Part shown: positions 9,572-16,963 of the stretch, one piece after another | How positions within the stretch are numbered: position 1 is the stretch's first letter | Layout: each line of letters begins with the position of its first letter | Origin: Chloroflexota bacterium | Lineage (GTDB): Bacteria > Chloroflexota > Anaerolineae > DTLA01 | Assembly (NCBI GenBank): GCA_014360805.1 | Contig: JACIWU010000016.1 | Span: forward strand, 1-45,799 | Length of the DNA stretch: 45,799 nt | Direction: 5' to 3' | The notes under the pieces: generated by a model | What the model was told of the DNA's origin: nothing | Seen by the model: only the letters and a program-made list of their open reading frames with translations | Databases searched by the model: none | Translations under genes and position numbers: made by a program

Positions 9572-9744
9572 ACCGACGGGACGATTCGGTTTCACGCCAT
9601 GTCGGCGACGCCACAGCATCCGATGTCATTCCACGTTTCGGCAGCGAAGTCATCCCGTAGGGACTTCATCACGAGCGACACGAATCTACCGAATGGAACA
9701 GAGATCCCAGGGGGCATCGGAGGCTTTCAGAGATTGTGCTTTTT

Positions 9745-9773
9745 TTGACAATCTCCGAGAACGGGTGTATACT
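9745..9773 (+). promoter_or_regulatory. Strong promoter for a candidate small RNA
   Basis: Plus-strand TTGACA (9745-9750), 17-base spacer, TATACT (9768-9773). The predicted transcription start is near 9780. The nearest gene downstream (bactofilin) is on the opposite strand, so this promoter has no protein-coding target in the window. Confidence 0.7.
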
Positions 9774-9779
9774 TGTGCC

Positions 9780-9890
9780 AAGTTACACAATCACCGTTGT
9801 GGGCTACCCAGACGCTCAGCCAGGGCTTCTGGTTGCCTCCTTTGCTGATCCCCCTCTCGGAAGGTGCCGCCGAGAGGGGGCCCCCTTTTT
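9780..9890 (+). ncRNA. Candidate small non-coding RNA, about 110 nt
   Basis: The segment is bounded by a near-consensus promoter and a strong hairpin followed by TTTTT. It contains no open frame with a ribosome site. An internal hairpin can form around CCAGA...TCTGG (about 9808-9832). It matches no RNA family I recognise; it is too short for 6S or tmRNA and has no SRP core. It lies between the divergent nuo operon and the convergent bactofilin gene. Existence is inferred only from signals. Confidence 0.45.
9850..9890 (+). terminator. Terminator-like hairpin
   Basis: An 11-bp perfect stem, CCCCCTCTCGG (9850-9860) with CCGAGAGGGGG (9870-9880), has a 9-base loop. It is followed by five Cs and five Ts (9886-9890). 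The spacer between stem and T-run is longer than ideal. The minus strand lacks a T-run, so it mainly serves plus-strand transcription. Confidence 0.6.
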
Positions 9891-9896
9891 GTGGGC

Positions 9897-10340
9897 CTAC
9901 GACTCTTCGGCGTCTACCACTTCGCCTTCCAGGGCAGGCGGCTCGGTCTTCGCCTCGGGGGCCTTGAGCAGCGGCGGCTCCTCGGCGCCGGCCATGAGGC
10001 TTTGGCCTCGGAAGAACCCGCCCTCCTCTATGAGGAATGAGGCCACGGCGATGTCGCCCCAGACCTTGCCCGTGGACAGGATTTCCAGCCGGCCCGATGC
10101 GACGATCTTGCCCTTGACCGCGCCCGAGACCGAGACGTTGCTGGCCTTGATGTCGGCCAGGACGCGCCCCTGCTCGCCGACGATCACATTGCCCGCCGCC
10201 TGGATGGAACCTTCGCACAGGCCGTCAATGCGCAGGCCGCCGTCGGTCTCCAGTTTTCCGGAAAAGCGCGCGTTGGGGCCGATCACGGTTTCTATGCGGT
10301 CAGAACCGCGCTGCCTATCTTTGCCTAGACTCAACGTCAT
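9897..10340 (-). CDS. Bactofilin family cytoskeletal protein
   Basis: A 147-residue protein with the bactofilin beta-helix (about residues 15-110). Hydrophobic/glycine repeats such as IGPNARFSGKL, DGLCEGSI, GRVLADIKASNVSVSGAVKGKI and GKVWGDIAVASFLIEEGG stack as helical rungs. The C-terminus is a disordered acidic/proline tail, as is common. Bactofilins polymerise without nucleotide at the membrane and often recruit M23 peptidases; an M23 peptidase gene lies 95 bases upstream in the same direction. The start at 10340 has AAGGAG very close (2-base spacer). Confidence 0.9.
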   Translation of the reverse strand: MTLSLGKDRQRGSDRIETVIGPNARFSGKLETDGGLRIDGLCEGSIQAAGNVIVGEQGRVLADIKASNVSVSGAVKGKIVASGRLEILSTGKVWGDIAVASFLIEEGGFFRGQSLMAGAEEPPLLKAPEAKTEPPALEGEVVDAEES

Positions 10341-10435
10341 ATCTCCTTGCGGTCCGATTTGTATGCGAAACCTTCGGGGGCGGCTGCGCGTGCGTCGGCC
10401 GAAGCGAGTACAGGAGCGCCGCGACCCGAAGGGGG

Positions 10436-11596
10436 TTATGGCTTGGTGTCCAGCCCGATGTATTTCATCGGATCCACCGGCTTGCCGTTGAGGAGAATCT
10501 CGTAGTGCACGTGCGGGCCGGTGCTGCGGCCGGTGGAACCGGAACGGGCGATCACATCCCCCGCCTTGACCTGCGCGCCCTTCTTCACCAGCAGGCGGGA
10601 GTTGTGGCCGTAGATGGTTACGAAGCCTTCTTCGTGTTTGATCTCCACGGTCCAACCCAGCCCGCCACGCCAGCCGGCAAACGTAACCGTCCCGTCTTTG
10701 GTTGCCTTCACGGGCGTGCCATACCAGGCGTTCAGGTCCACGCCCTCGTGGAATTCGCGCACGCCCTGCAAGACCCTGTACCCGAATTCCGAGGTAATCT
10801 CCACCTTGCCGTCCAGCGGCCACCCGTGCGGCGCTGCGGCCAGGAGGCGCAGTTCGCGCTCCAGTTGCTCTTTCGTCGTCCGCTTCTCGGGGTCAATGCG
10901 CTCCAGTCGCTTGTTGGCCTCGGCGATGAGTTCGTTGAGGTGCGCGATGCGAAGGGGCAACGAGGCCTCTAGCGTGGCGATCTCGGCCATGTTGGCATCC
11001 ACAAGCCCCATGGTCGGGCGCGTGCCGCGGCTGCTGAGGGTGCGCGGCGCGGGGGTCGGGACGGGTGGCGCTGCAGCCTGCCCGCCCACCGCCCCCTGGC
11101 TTTCGGCCGGCGCGCTTTCGGACGCAGGCTCAGCCGTGGGCGTGGGCGTCGGCGTGGAAAGCCCCATCATTTGCTCCACCTGCTGCGCCAGGCGGTCCAC
11201 CTCGCTCAGGCTTTCCTGGAACTCGGCGACCTGGGCGGCGAGGGATTTGGTCTCTTCCTGCTGGGCCAGAATCGTGTCGCGCATCTCCCGCTGACGCGAA
11301 CTCTCCAGTTCCACCATGCGACGGTAGTGGGCCAGTTCGCGCTCCAGGTTGGCGCGGGAATCCACGAAGTAGCCCAGGGCCAGGAAAAACGCAAGCCCCA
11401 AGATGAGGAACAGGGGAAGAGTCCACCGTGGAAAGCGCAGACTGACCGGCGCGCGCTCAGGCTGCGGCGGGACGATGAGCAAAGTAATCGGTTGTTTATC
11501 TCGCTTTCGCGCCAACTCTCTGGCCTCTCCCCACAAGGTCAAAGAAGCCCGCCATGAGCGGGGTGGGACTAGCCTCTCAGACGCAGCCGGAACCAT
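10436..11596 (-). CDS. Membrane-anchored M23 family metallopeptidase
   Basis: Peptidoglycan endopeptidase with a short cytoplasmic N-terminus, one transmembrane helix (WTLPLFLILGLAFFLALGYF), a long coiled coil, a threonine/proline-rich linker (TPTPTPTAEP), a second helical stretch and a C-terminal LytM domain. Zinc motifs are EFHEGVDLNAW (HxxxD) and TGPHVHYE (HxH). Start choice is uncertain: the ATG at 11596 lies only 4 bases after the -10 element and would need a nearly leaderless message. A TTG at 11542 (MTLWGEARELARKR) has GGCGGG upstream and gives 368 residues. Pairing with bactofilin suggests a shape-determining module. Confidence 0.88.
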   Translation of the reverse strand: MVPAASERLVPPRSWRASLTLWGEARELARKRDKQPITLLIVPPQPERAPVSLRFPRWTLPLFLILGLAFFLALGYFVDSRANLERELAHYRRMVELESSRQREMRDTILAQQEETKSLAAQVAEFQESLSEVDRLAQQVEQMMGLSTPTPTPTAEPASESAPAESQGAVGGQAAAPPVPTPAPRTLSSRGTRPTMGLVDANMAEIATLEASLPLRIAHLNELIAEANKRLERIDPEKRTTKEQLERELRLLAAAPHGWPLDGKVEITSEFGYRVLQGVREFHEGVDLNAWYGTPVKATKDGTVTFAGWRGGLGWTVEIKHEEGFVTIYGHNSRLLVKKGAQVKAGDVIARSGSTGRSTGPHVHYEILLNGKPVDPMKYIGLDTKP

Positions 11597-11600
11597 GGAT

Positions 11601-11629
11601 ATCATACCACGACTCTCGCCGGCTGTCAA
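11601..11629 (-). promoter_or_regulatory. Promoter of the M23 peptidase-bactofilin pair
   Basis: Minus-strand TTGACA (11624-11629), 17 bases, TATGAT (11601-11606). The predicted start falls near 11594, inside the longest open frame, which argues for a downstream start codon or a leaderless message. Confidence 0.7.
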
Positions 11630-11686
11630 CTGTTTTGCGGGCCAGATCCGCTCCTTTTTCGTTGGCGAAAAAGGTGCGATGCACCC

Positions 11687-11770
11687 GCCCGACGCTGAAG
11701 CATCGGGCTGAACGGGCGAAGCCCTGCGGGCTGGCGTCATCCACGAATAACACGAATCTACACGAATGGG
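11687..11770. repeat. Interspersed repeats (CCCGACGCT palindrome and CACGAAT motif)
   Basis: GCCCGACGCT-GAAG-CATCGGGC forms an imperfect palindrome (11687-11708). It is followed by the ACGAATAACACGAATCTACACGAATGGG motif that recurs at about 14680, 26640, 32340, 35300, 35480 and 41270. Confidence 0.7.
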
Positions 11771-11821
11771 AATTGGACCCAAAGACCTTGGAAACCCTTG
11801 GGGTCTTCGGGAGGGTCAGTT

Positions 11822-11850
11822 TTGACGAATTCGCCGCTCTGGCATATAAT
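11822..11850 (+). promoter_or_regulatory. Promoter of the tRNA pair
   Basis: TTGACG (11822-11827), 17-base spacer, TATAAT (11845-11850). The predicted start is near 11857, about 7 bases before the mature 5' end of the first tRNA. Confidence 0.8.
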
Positions 11851-11863
11851 ACAGGTGCAACGT

Positions 11864-11935
11864 TGCGGGGTGGAGCAGTGGCAGCTCGTCGGGCTCATAA
11901 CCCGAAGGTCGTTGGTTCAAATCCAACCCCCGCTA
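11864..11935 (+). tRNA. Initiator tRNA-fMet (anticodon CAT)
   Basis: Folds as a cloverleaf with anticodon CAT at 11896-11898. Initiator hallmarks are visible: the anticodon stem has three consecutive G-C pairs (GGG...CCC) and the first acceptor pair is unpaired. Here the 1-72 pair is T-T rather than the common C-A. The T arm is GTTGG-TTCAAAT-CCAAC. The discriminator is A; the full CCA end is not encoded (ACCTGA follows). Confidence 0.92.
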
Positions 11936-11941
11936 CCTGAG

Positions 11942-11968
11942 ACACGGCAGGTATCCCACCTGCCGTGT
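11942..11968 (+). other. 11-bp hairpin in the tRNA spacer
   Basis: ACACGGCAGGT (11942-11952) pairs perfectly with ACCTGCCGTGT (11958-11968) around a 5-base loop. It lies between the two tRNAs, only 5 bases before the second. The short GTTGT that follows is too poor a T-run for a confident terminator; processing or partial attenuation is possible. Confidence 0.7.
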
Positions 11969-11973
11969 GTTGT

Positions 11974-12049
11974 GGCGGCGTAGCTCAGCAGGTAGAGCAG
12001 GGGACTCATAAGCCCTGTGTCGGGGGTTCAAAGCCCTCCGCCGCCACCA
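11974..12049 (+). tRNA. tRNA-Met (anticodon CAT), elongator or Ile2 type
   Basis: The acceptor stem GGCGGCG pairs with CGCCGCC (12039-12045). Discriminator A is at 12046 and CCA is encoded at 12047-12049. The anticodon loop is CTCATAA. Position 31-39 appears as an A-G mismatch. A CAU anticodon can also be lysidine-modified to read AUA (tRNA-Ile2), and sequence alone does not settle this. It shares the promoter of the first tRNA. Confidence 0.9.
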
Positions 12050-12054
12050 CCCGG

Positions 12055-12086
12055 AAGCGCGCTCCCTCGCGGGGAACGCGCTTTTT
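12055..12086 (+). terminator. Rho-independent terminator of the tRNA pair
   Basis: AGCGCG (12056-12061) pairs with CGCGCT (12077-12082), with an inner CCC/GGG pairing, and TTTTT runs directly out of the stem. Confidence 0.75.
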
Positions 12087-12107
12087 GGTTTCCCCCATCG
12101 TCGCCCG

Positions 12108-14453
12108 CTAGAACAACGGAATCTGCGCCTCGCCCTTTTCCATGATGGGATCCAGCCCCACGGCCTGCTTCAGCGAATGGATGTCCACGCTGGGCAGTTT
12201 GAGCAGCGCCTGGATGAAGGGCTGGCGGATGAGCGTCCAGTCGCCCTGTTGAAGGATGCGCCCGTAGATGGGCGAACGGCGCAGTTTCAGCCGCAGCAGG
12301 GCAACGCGGGATTCCGGTATCACCAGATAGCGGGCCGCGTTCGCGTCGGGCGGGCCGAGCGCCGCCAGCGTGTGGATGAGAGCCGTCGGCGAGAACACGA
12401 ACGCATGGGCCGCCCCGTTGGCGACCCACACCACATGGTACGGCGGCCTGTCGGCAGCCACCTGAAGCCCCATCCGCCGTCCCAATGTCTCCATGTCGGC
12501 GACGAACGCCGCCAGGGCCAGGCGGACGCGCTCGGGCTGATCCTCGTCGCGAAGCCGAACCCAGCCAGGGGATGTCTCCTGCGCGTAGGATTCCAGGCAC
12601 GCCTGGACCAAATCCTGCTCGGGCGTTTGCAGGCCCGGGAATCGGCGATAGAGGGCCTCCTCGCAATCCTCGCGGCGGAGGACCAGCGTCTCCCGCAGAA
12701 TCTCGGCCACGGCGGTCTCCACGCGGTCGGCCAGCGGCGGGGCAACCTCCGACGCCTCCCGCGGCCACAGCATGGGGAACAGAGCATCCGGGACGAAGCG
12801 CGCCTCCCACTCCATGGGCACCAGGGGTTCGCGGGCATCCTTGCCGAGCGCCTCTTCCACCGCCTTGTGGATGACCTCGTAGCCGGAATGGCCCTCGTCT
12901 CTGGGCAGCAGGGCGCGCTGGAGAAGGCCTCGCTGGGCCAGGCGGGCAAAGGCTCCGTGGCGCAGCCAGCCGGTCGGCAGGGGTTCGCCCCGCTGGGCGA
13001 GGGCCTCACGCGCGCCGTGCTCCGCCTCGTCTCGGATCTCGTTGCGCAGGAGGCCCGCGTCAGGCGGGCGCGCTACCCCCTCCAAAATCTCCGCGCCTTT
13101 GGCCAGGATGATGCGATAGTCGCCCCCGCCCTGCACGGCCTCGGCGACGGACCGAGGCCCGTACACGTGGGCGGCGGGGCGGAACCCGGCCAGCGCCCCC
13201 GCCATCAGGGCCGCCTCCGCCTGAGTGCTCCGCCGCGGCGACAGTAGCAGTGCGAGATGGCCGTGCAGGTGCAGTTTGGGGCGGAGCGCCTGGAACGCCG
13301 CGCCCATCGTCCGCACGTACCAGGCCCAGTCGGGTACGGGCTGACGGAGCAGGGGCTTCAGGTACGCCGCGCTCTCCTTCCCGAACAGCCAGCCCGCCCA
13401 CAGAAAGCAAAGCCGCCAGTAGCGCTGGCCGATGTTGGACAGCCCTGTTACGACGAGCCGCACGCTTTGGACGGGCAGCGCCCGGGCGAGTTCGCGCACC
13501 GCGCAGTGGAGCACGGCGGCGCTGGTTTCCCTTCCGCCGGCCAGCACCCCGGCCACACCATCCGCGCCGGTCAGGGAACTCAGGCCGGCGATGGTGGGAG
13601 GGCGCGGGGTTTCTCGCCATTCTTTCCACGCCTCCTCAAAGGCAAGCCACACGTTGCGCTCCAGGCCGAGGCCGCTTGTGCGCATGGCGGGCGTGTCCGG
13701 GGTTACGGGTGGGCGATTGAACAGGCCGCACCGCACCATGCACCCCAGCAGCAGATACTTCAGCGCCTTCTCCTCGGGCGTGTTGGCGAATTCCGCTTCA
13801 GTCTTGATGACCATCTGCGTCAGGGCGTAGCGGGCGCGCGTGGTGTAGAACTTCAGGAGCGCCTCCCCTTCCTGGCGGGCCAGGTCTCCGGGCGGCGACA
13901 ATCGGTCCAGGACGAAGAAGTAGGTCAGCCCCTTGCCCTCAACTTGCTCCAGCACGGCCATGTCGTCATCCTGAACCGTAGCGGAACCCTGGAACCCGCA
14001 CGCGGGGCAGCGCACGTACTTCTCAACGGGCGCATTGCGCTCCAAGTCCCAGATGAAGTAATCGGCGAAGGTCTGGCGGCGGCACGAAGGGCACGCGCAC
14101 CGGTACAGGCGGAGGATGTGCTCGCGCAGCAGGGTCGTGCCGCGCAGGGTCTGGCCCAGGGCCGTCGCGGCGGCGTTGAGTTGCTTCTCGGGAGGGGGCG
14201 CAAGGGTCTGCTGGACGGCGAAGGCGTCTATGGGGTTGGCGCTGCTGGCGATGATGCGCCGCCCCAGCGATGCCGCGGCCAGGACCACGGCCGGCGACTG
14301 GCAGAATGGGTCCAGCACCACGTCGCCCGGGGCGGTGAGGGCCTCTATGCAGGCGGCCACGACGTTCTCTGCCAGGGGCGGCAGATACGACTCCAGGAAA
14401 CCCGCCCCCATGCGGGTTCGCGCAGGGATGAAGTGATCCATCCGTGCGGACAT
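12108..14453 (-). CDS. Degenerate DNA-methylase-like protein with zinc ribbon
   Basis: A 781-residue protein resembling COG1743-type adenine methylases, but with altered motifs. The SAM motif region reads DPFCQSPAVVLAAASLGRRIIASSANP (about 48-74), where active relatives have DPFxGSG. Cysteines CACPSC and CPAC (119-124 and 149-152) would form a zinc ribbon. VRLVVTGLSNIGQRYWRL (about 332-349) occupies the place of the catalytic VxxTDPPY, with GLSN instead of DPPY. The C-terminal half is long and unfamiliar. The ATG at 14453 has AAGGGG about 8 bases upstream. The real function is unknown; catalysis looks lost. Confidence 0.7.
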   Translation of the reverse strand: MSARMDHFIPARTRMGAGFLESYLPPLAENVVAACIEALTAPGDVVLDPFCQSPAVVLAAASLGRRIIASSANPIDAFAVQQTLAPPPEKQLNAAATALGQTLRGTTLLREHILRLYRCACPSCRRQTFADYFIWDLERNAPVEKYVRCPACGFQGSATVQDDDMAVLEQVEGKGLTYFFVLDRLSPPGDLARQEGEALLKFYTTRARYALTQMVIKTEAEFANTPEEKALKYLLLGCMVRCGLFNRPPVTPDTPAMRTSGLGLERNVWLAFEEAWKEWRETPRPPTIAGLSSLTGADGVAGVLAGGRETSAAVLHCAVRELARALPVQSVRLVVTGLSNIGQRYWRLCFLWAGWLFGKESAAYLKPLLRQPVPDWAWYVRTMGAAFQALRPKLHLHGHLALLLSPRRSTQAEAALMAGALAGFRPAAHVYGPRSVAEAVQGGGDYRIILAKGAEILEGVARPPDAGLLRNEIRDEAEHGAREALAQRGEPLPTGWLRHGAFARLAQRGLLQRALLPRDEGHSGYEVIHKAVEEALGKDAREPLVPMEWEARFVPDALFPMLWPREASEVAPPLADRVETAVAEILRETLVLRREDCEEALYRRFPGLQTPEQDLVQACLESYAQETSPGWVRLRDEDQPERVRLALAAFVADMETLGRRMGLQVAADRPPYHVVWVANGAAHAFVFSPTALIHTLAALGPPDANAARYLVIPESRVALLRLKLRRSPIYGRILQQGDWTLIRQPFIQALLKLPSVDIHSLKQAVGLDPIMEKGEAQIPLF

Positions 14454-14522
14454 GCGGCCCCCTTCTGTGTCGGGAGGCACAGGGTGCGCAGCCCGAAACG
14501 TGCCCGTCTCCTACCCGCACTC

Positions 14523-14552
14523 ATTATACCATGAGGCGGGGCAGGGCGGCAA
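14523..14552 (-). promoter_or_regulatory. Promoter of the methylase-like gene
   Basis: Minus strand: TATAAT (14523-14528) preceded by TGG as an extended -10, and TTGCCG (14547-14552) at 18-base spacing. The predicted start is near 14516. Confidence 0.55.
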
Positions 14553-14596
14553 GGGGTCTGGCAGCAACCTCGTGCAGGCCGGCTTGCAAAGCGAGC

Positions 14597-14875
14597 GTAG
14601 GGCAGGTTTCCGTACCTGCCCCCTGCCCACGGCGACTATGGAAAGCCGCCCTACATGTCTTCCATCCTCCATTCGTGTGGATTCGTGTTATTCGTGGATA
14701 GCGGTTACCGAGCGTAGGGCAGGTTCCCATACCTGCCCCTGCATCCGGCGGCTATGGAAAGCCGCCCTACGTGCTTACTGTGACCGCGAATGCACGCGAA
14801 TCACGCGAATGGGAAACCGTAGGGCAGGTTTCCACGCCTGCCCCGGCCTACGGCGGCTATGGAAAGCCGCCCCAC
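14597..14875. repeat. Three copies of the two-hairpin interspersed repeat
   Basis: Copies at 14597-14654, 14714-14770 and 14819-14875 follow the plan GTAGGGCAGG-loop-CCTGCCC, short spacer, GGCGGC-loop-GCCGCCCTAC. They are separated by ATTCGTG-type or CGCGAAT-type tandem motifs. Further copies lie at 21143-21200 and in 26196-26477; partial ones are at 31982-32015, 35397-35430 and about 41322-41367. No coding sequence is seen in this 445-base gap. Confidence 0.85.
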
Positions 14876-14898
14876 GTGTCTCCCGAAGGTGGGCGGCG

Positions 14899-16200
14899 TC
14901 AAGCGGATTGCGCCAACTTGCGCGGCTCCACCAGGCGCGCCGTCAGCCACAGCGCGGGCAGAAGTCCCAGTGCGGTGAGGGCGAACAGCGGCTCATACGA
15001 CACGGCGCTCGCCAGCGCGCCCCCGAGGAGCGGGAAAGCAATGATGACGCTGGTGAGGGTGTTGCTCAACCCGACGTAGATGGGCCGCTTGCTTTCGGGC
15101 GAAATCTCCAGCAGGTAGTTCATGTGGCCCAACATGAACGAACTGTTGAGCGCGCCGAGCGAGGCGAACAGCAGGAGATAGACACCCGCGAACCACGGCG
15201 AATGGCCGGGCAGGAACACGCCCGCGATCGTGGCCAGCGCCGGCGCGAACAGGGCGATAAACGCCTCCACGCGGGTGGTCAGCCGCCCCCCGAACCGCTC
15301 CAGAAGGTACCCGCCCAGGATGGAGTACAGGAAGCCGCCCACGATCTGCGCCGACAGGAAAAGCCCGATGGTCCCTGTGGGCACCCCTTTCTGGTTGATG
15401 GCGTACACCGCGTAGAACGGCGATGAAAGCGAAGTCAGCCCCAGCAGCAGCCGAATGGCGGAGATGGTGCGAAAATTCGCGTCGCCGCGCCAGATGGCGC
15501 CGAGTTCGCGCGCGTAGTCTCGGAGAGTCAGCGCGGCGTCGTCCACCGGGCAGGGGGTCTCGCGGATGTTGGCGCAGAACAGAAGCGAAAGGGCAAGAAA
15601 GCCCGCCGCCGCAAGAAACAGCGAGGCATAATTGGCCGGATAGGCGAGCGGGCTGCCGTCGCCCAGGATGTACCCGACGAGGCCGCCCACCCCCGTGGTC
15701 AACAGGGCGCTCACGACCTGCGTTATCCCGATGAACCGCCCCCGGCGCGTGGGGGGAATGGCTCTGCTGAACAGGTCAAACCACGCGACGCTGGCGATGC
15801 CATCGCACACGTTGAAGATGCCGAACCCCGCGAGGATGATGGCCGCCACCAGCGCGGGCCGCGACTCGGCGAGCCAGAACAGGGCCAGCGCGCCGAGGAT
15901 GAACATAGGCCGCCCGAAGAGGGACGGGACGATGATCGCCGGCTTCTTGCACGGCAGGCGGCTGACGTGGCCCGCGGCGAATAACTGCGGCAGCAGCCAC
16001 CCGCCCGAGGCCAGCGTGCTGACCAGGCCCACGGCGATGGGCGACCCGGACAGGCGGTCCACCAGCGTGGGGAGAACCGTGCTGGCGCTGACGAACGTCA
16101 TGGCCAGGCCGAAACTGATCCAGTCGCCCATCAAGGCGACGGCGTTCCATCGGTAGTTTGTGGGCAAGATTGTCGTCGTGTCGTGTGTGTTGTTCGCCAT
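14899..16200 (-). CDS. MFS family transporter
   Basis: A 433-residue inner-membrane protein with about 12 hydrophobic segments in two six-helix halves and a central cytoplasmic loop (about 195-225). A basic loop of MFS type (PPTRRGRFIG) follows helix 4. The substrate is not evident. I start at the ATG at 16200 (MANNTHDTTT) with GGAGAAGGA just upstream; the longer open frame continues into repeat-derived sequence. It stands alone between two repeat-filled gaps, so context does not reveal its role. Confidence 0.88.
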   Translation of the reverse strand: MANNTHDTTTILPTNYRWNAVALMGDWISFGLAMTFVSASTVLPTLVDRLSGSPIAVGLVSTLASGGWLLPQLFAAGHVSRLPCKKPAIIVPSLFGRPMFILGALALFWLAESRPALVAAIILAGFGIFNVCDGIASVAWFDLFSRAIPPTRRGRFIGITQVVSALLTTGVGGLVGYILGDGSPLAYPANYASLFLAAAGFLALSLLFCANIRETPCPVDDAALTLRDYARELGAIWRGDANFRTISAIRLLLGLTSLSSPFYAVYAINQKGVPTGTIGLFLSAQIVGGFLYSILGGYLLERFGGRLTTRVEAFIALFAPALATIAGVFLPGHSPWFAGVYLLLFASLGALNSSFMLGHMNYLLEISPESKRPIYVGLSNTLTSVIIAFPLLGGALASAVSYEPLFALTALGLLPALWLTARLVEPRKLAQSA

Positions 16201-16219
16201 CGTGTCCTTCTCCACGGCG

Positions 16220-16248
16220 ATTATATGCCCGCTGCCCCGGCTCTCCAA
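16220..16248 (-). promoter_or_regulatory. Promoter of the MFS gene
   Basis: Minus strand: TTGGAG (16243-16248), 17 bases, TATAAT (16220-16225). The leader before the ATG would be only about 13 bases and is almost entirely the ribosome site. Confidence 0.55.
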
Positions 16249-16332
16249 ACGTTCACGGGGGCCGAGGCGTCCCCCGAGGGTGGCGAATTGCCGTGCGCGG
16301 GCACGCAGCGCGCGAAGGCCGCGCCGGCGCCA

Positions 16333-16842
16333 CACCTCACTCCCGGCCTTCGGCTGCCCCCTCGCCGTGGGCAGAGATGTGGAGCAAATTGACAATTTGC
16401 TCCACGCGAGTAGGGGGTGAATCGCCGCATCGTCGCGCGGGGCCAAACCCTCGCGCTAGGGGCGTTTGGAGCGCGAAGGACGCGAAAGGGCGCGAAAGCC
16501 GCGTCCGGCTGGCGCGCGGGGCTAAACCCCCGCGCTGAAAGAACAAAGCCCCTTCGGGGCTTCGCCCGTTCAGCCCGATGCTTTAGCGTCGGGCGGGTTG
16601 CAGATGCACCTCACCCCCGGCCTTCGGCTGCCCCCTCGCCGTGGGCGGAGATGTGGAGCAAATTGCCAATCTGATCCACGCGAGTAGGGGGTGAATCGCC
16701 GCATGCCCGCGCGAGGCCAAAGAGGCCAAACCCTCGCGCTAGGGGCGAAGGTTGCGTATCGCGTAGGGGCGACCGGCCGGTCGCCCCTGCAGCCAGCCCG
16801 ATGCTTTAGCGTCGGGCGGGTTGCAGATGCACCTCAGCCCCA
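16333..16842. repeat. Repeat-filled gap with a duplicated 130-140 bp unit
   Basis: A unit at 16333-16464 recurs at 16607-16747. It begins CACCTCAC, passes through GCCTTCGGCTGCCCCCTCGCCG, and ends CCCTCGCGCTAGGGGCG. The first copy contains a perfect 27-base palindrome (16379-16405, GTGGAGCAAATTG / CAATTTGCTCCAC); in the second copy it has decayed. CCCGATGCTTTAGCGTCGGGCGGG occurs at about 16575 and 16798. No gene is visible between 16201 and 16963. Confidence 0.8.
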
Positions 16843-16963
16843 TGCTTCCGCGCCGGGCAACCCTCGCGACAACAGGTACCCAACAGACGCGGGAACCCAA
16901 GGAAAGCGAAACGCCGAAGGCCATGGGGCCCTCGGCGTCTCCGAAAGTGGCGATGCGAAATCG

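Noticed and set aside
13257-14534. 425-codon plus-strand open frame opposite the methylase-like gene
   Set aside because: The minus-strand frame has zinc-ribbon and methylase-like motifs and a promoter with a ribosome site; the plus-strand product looks like a codon-bias shadow.
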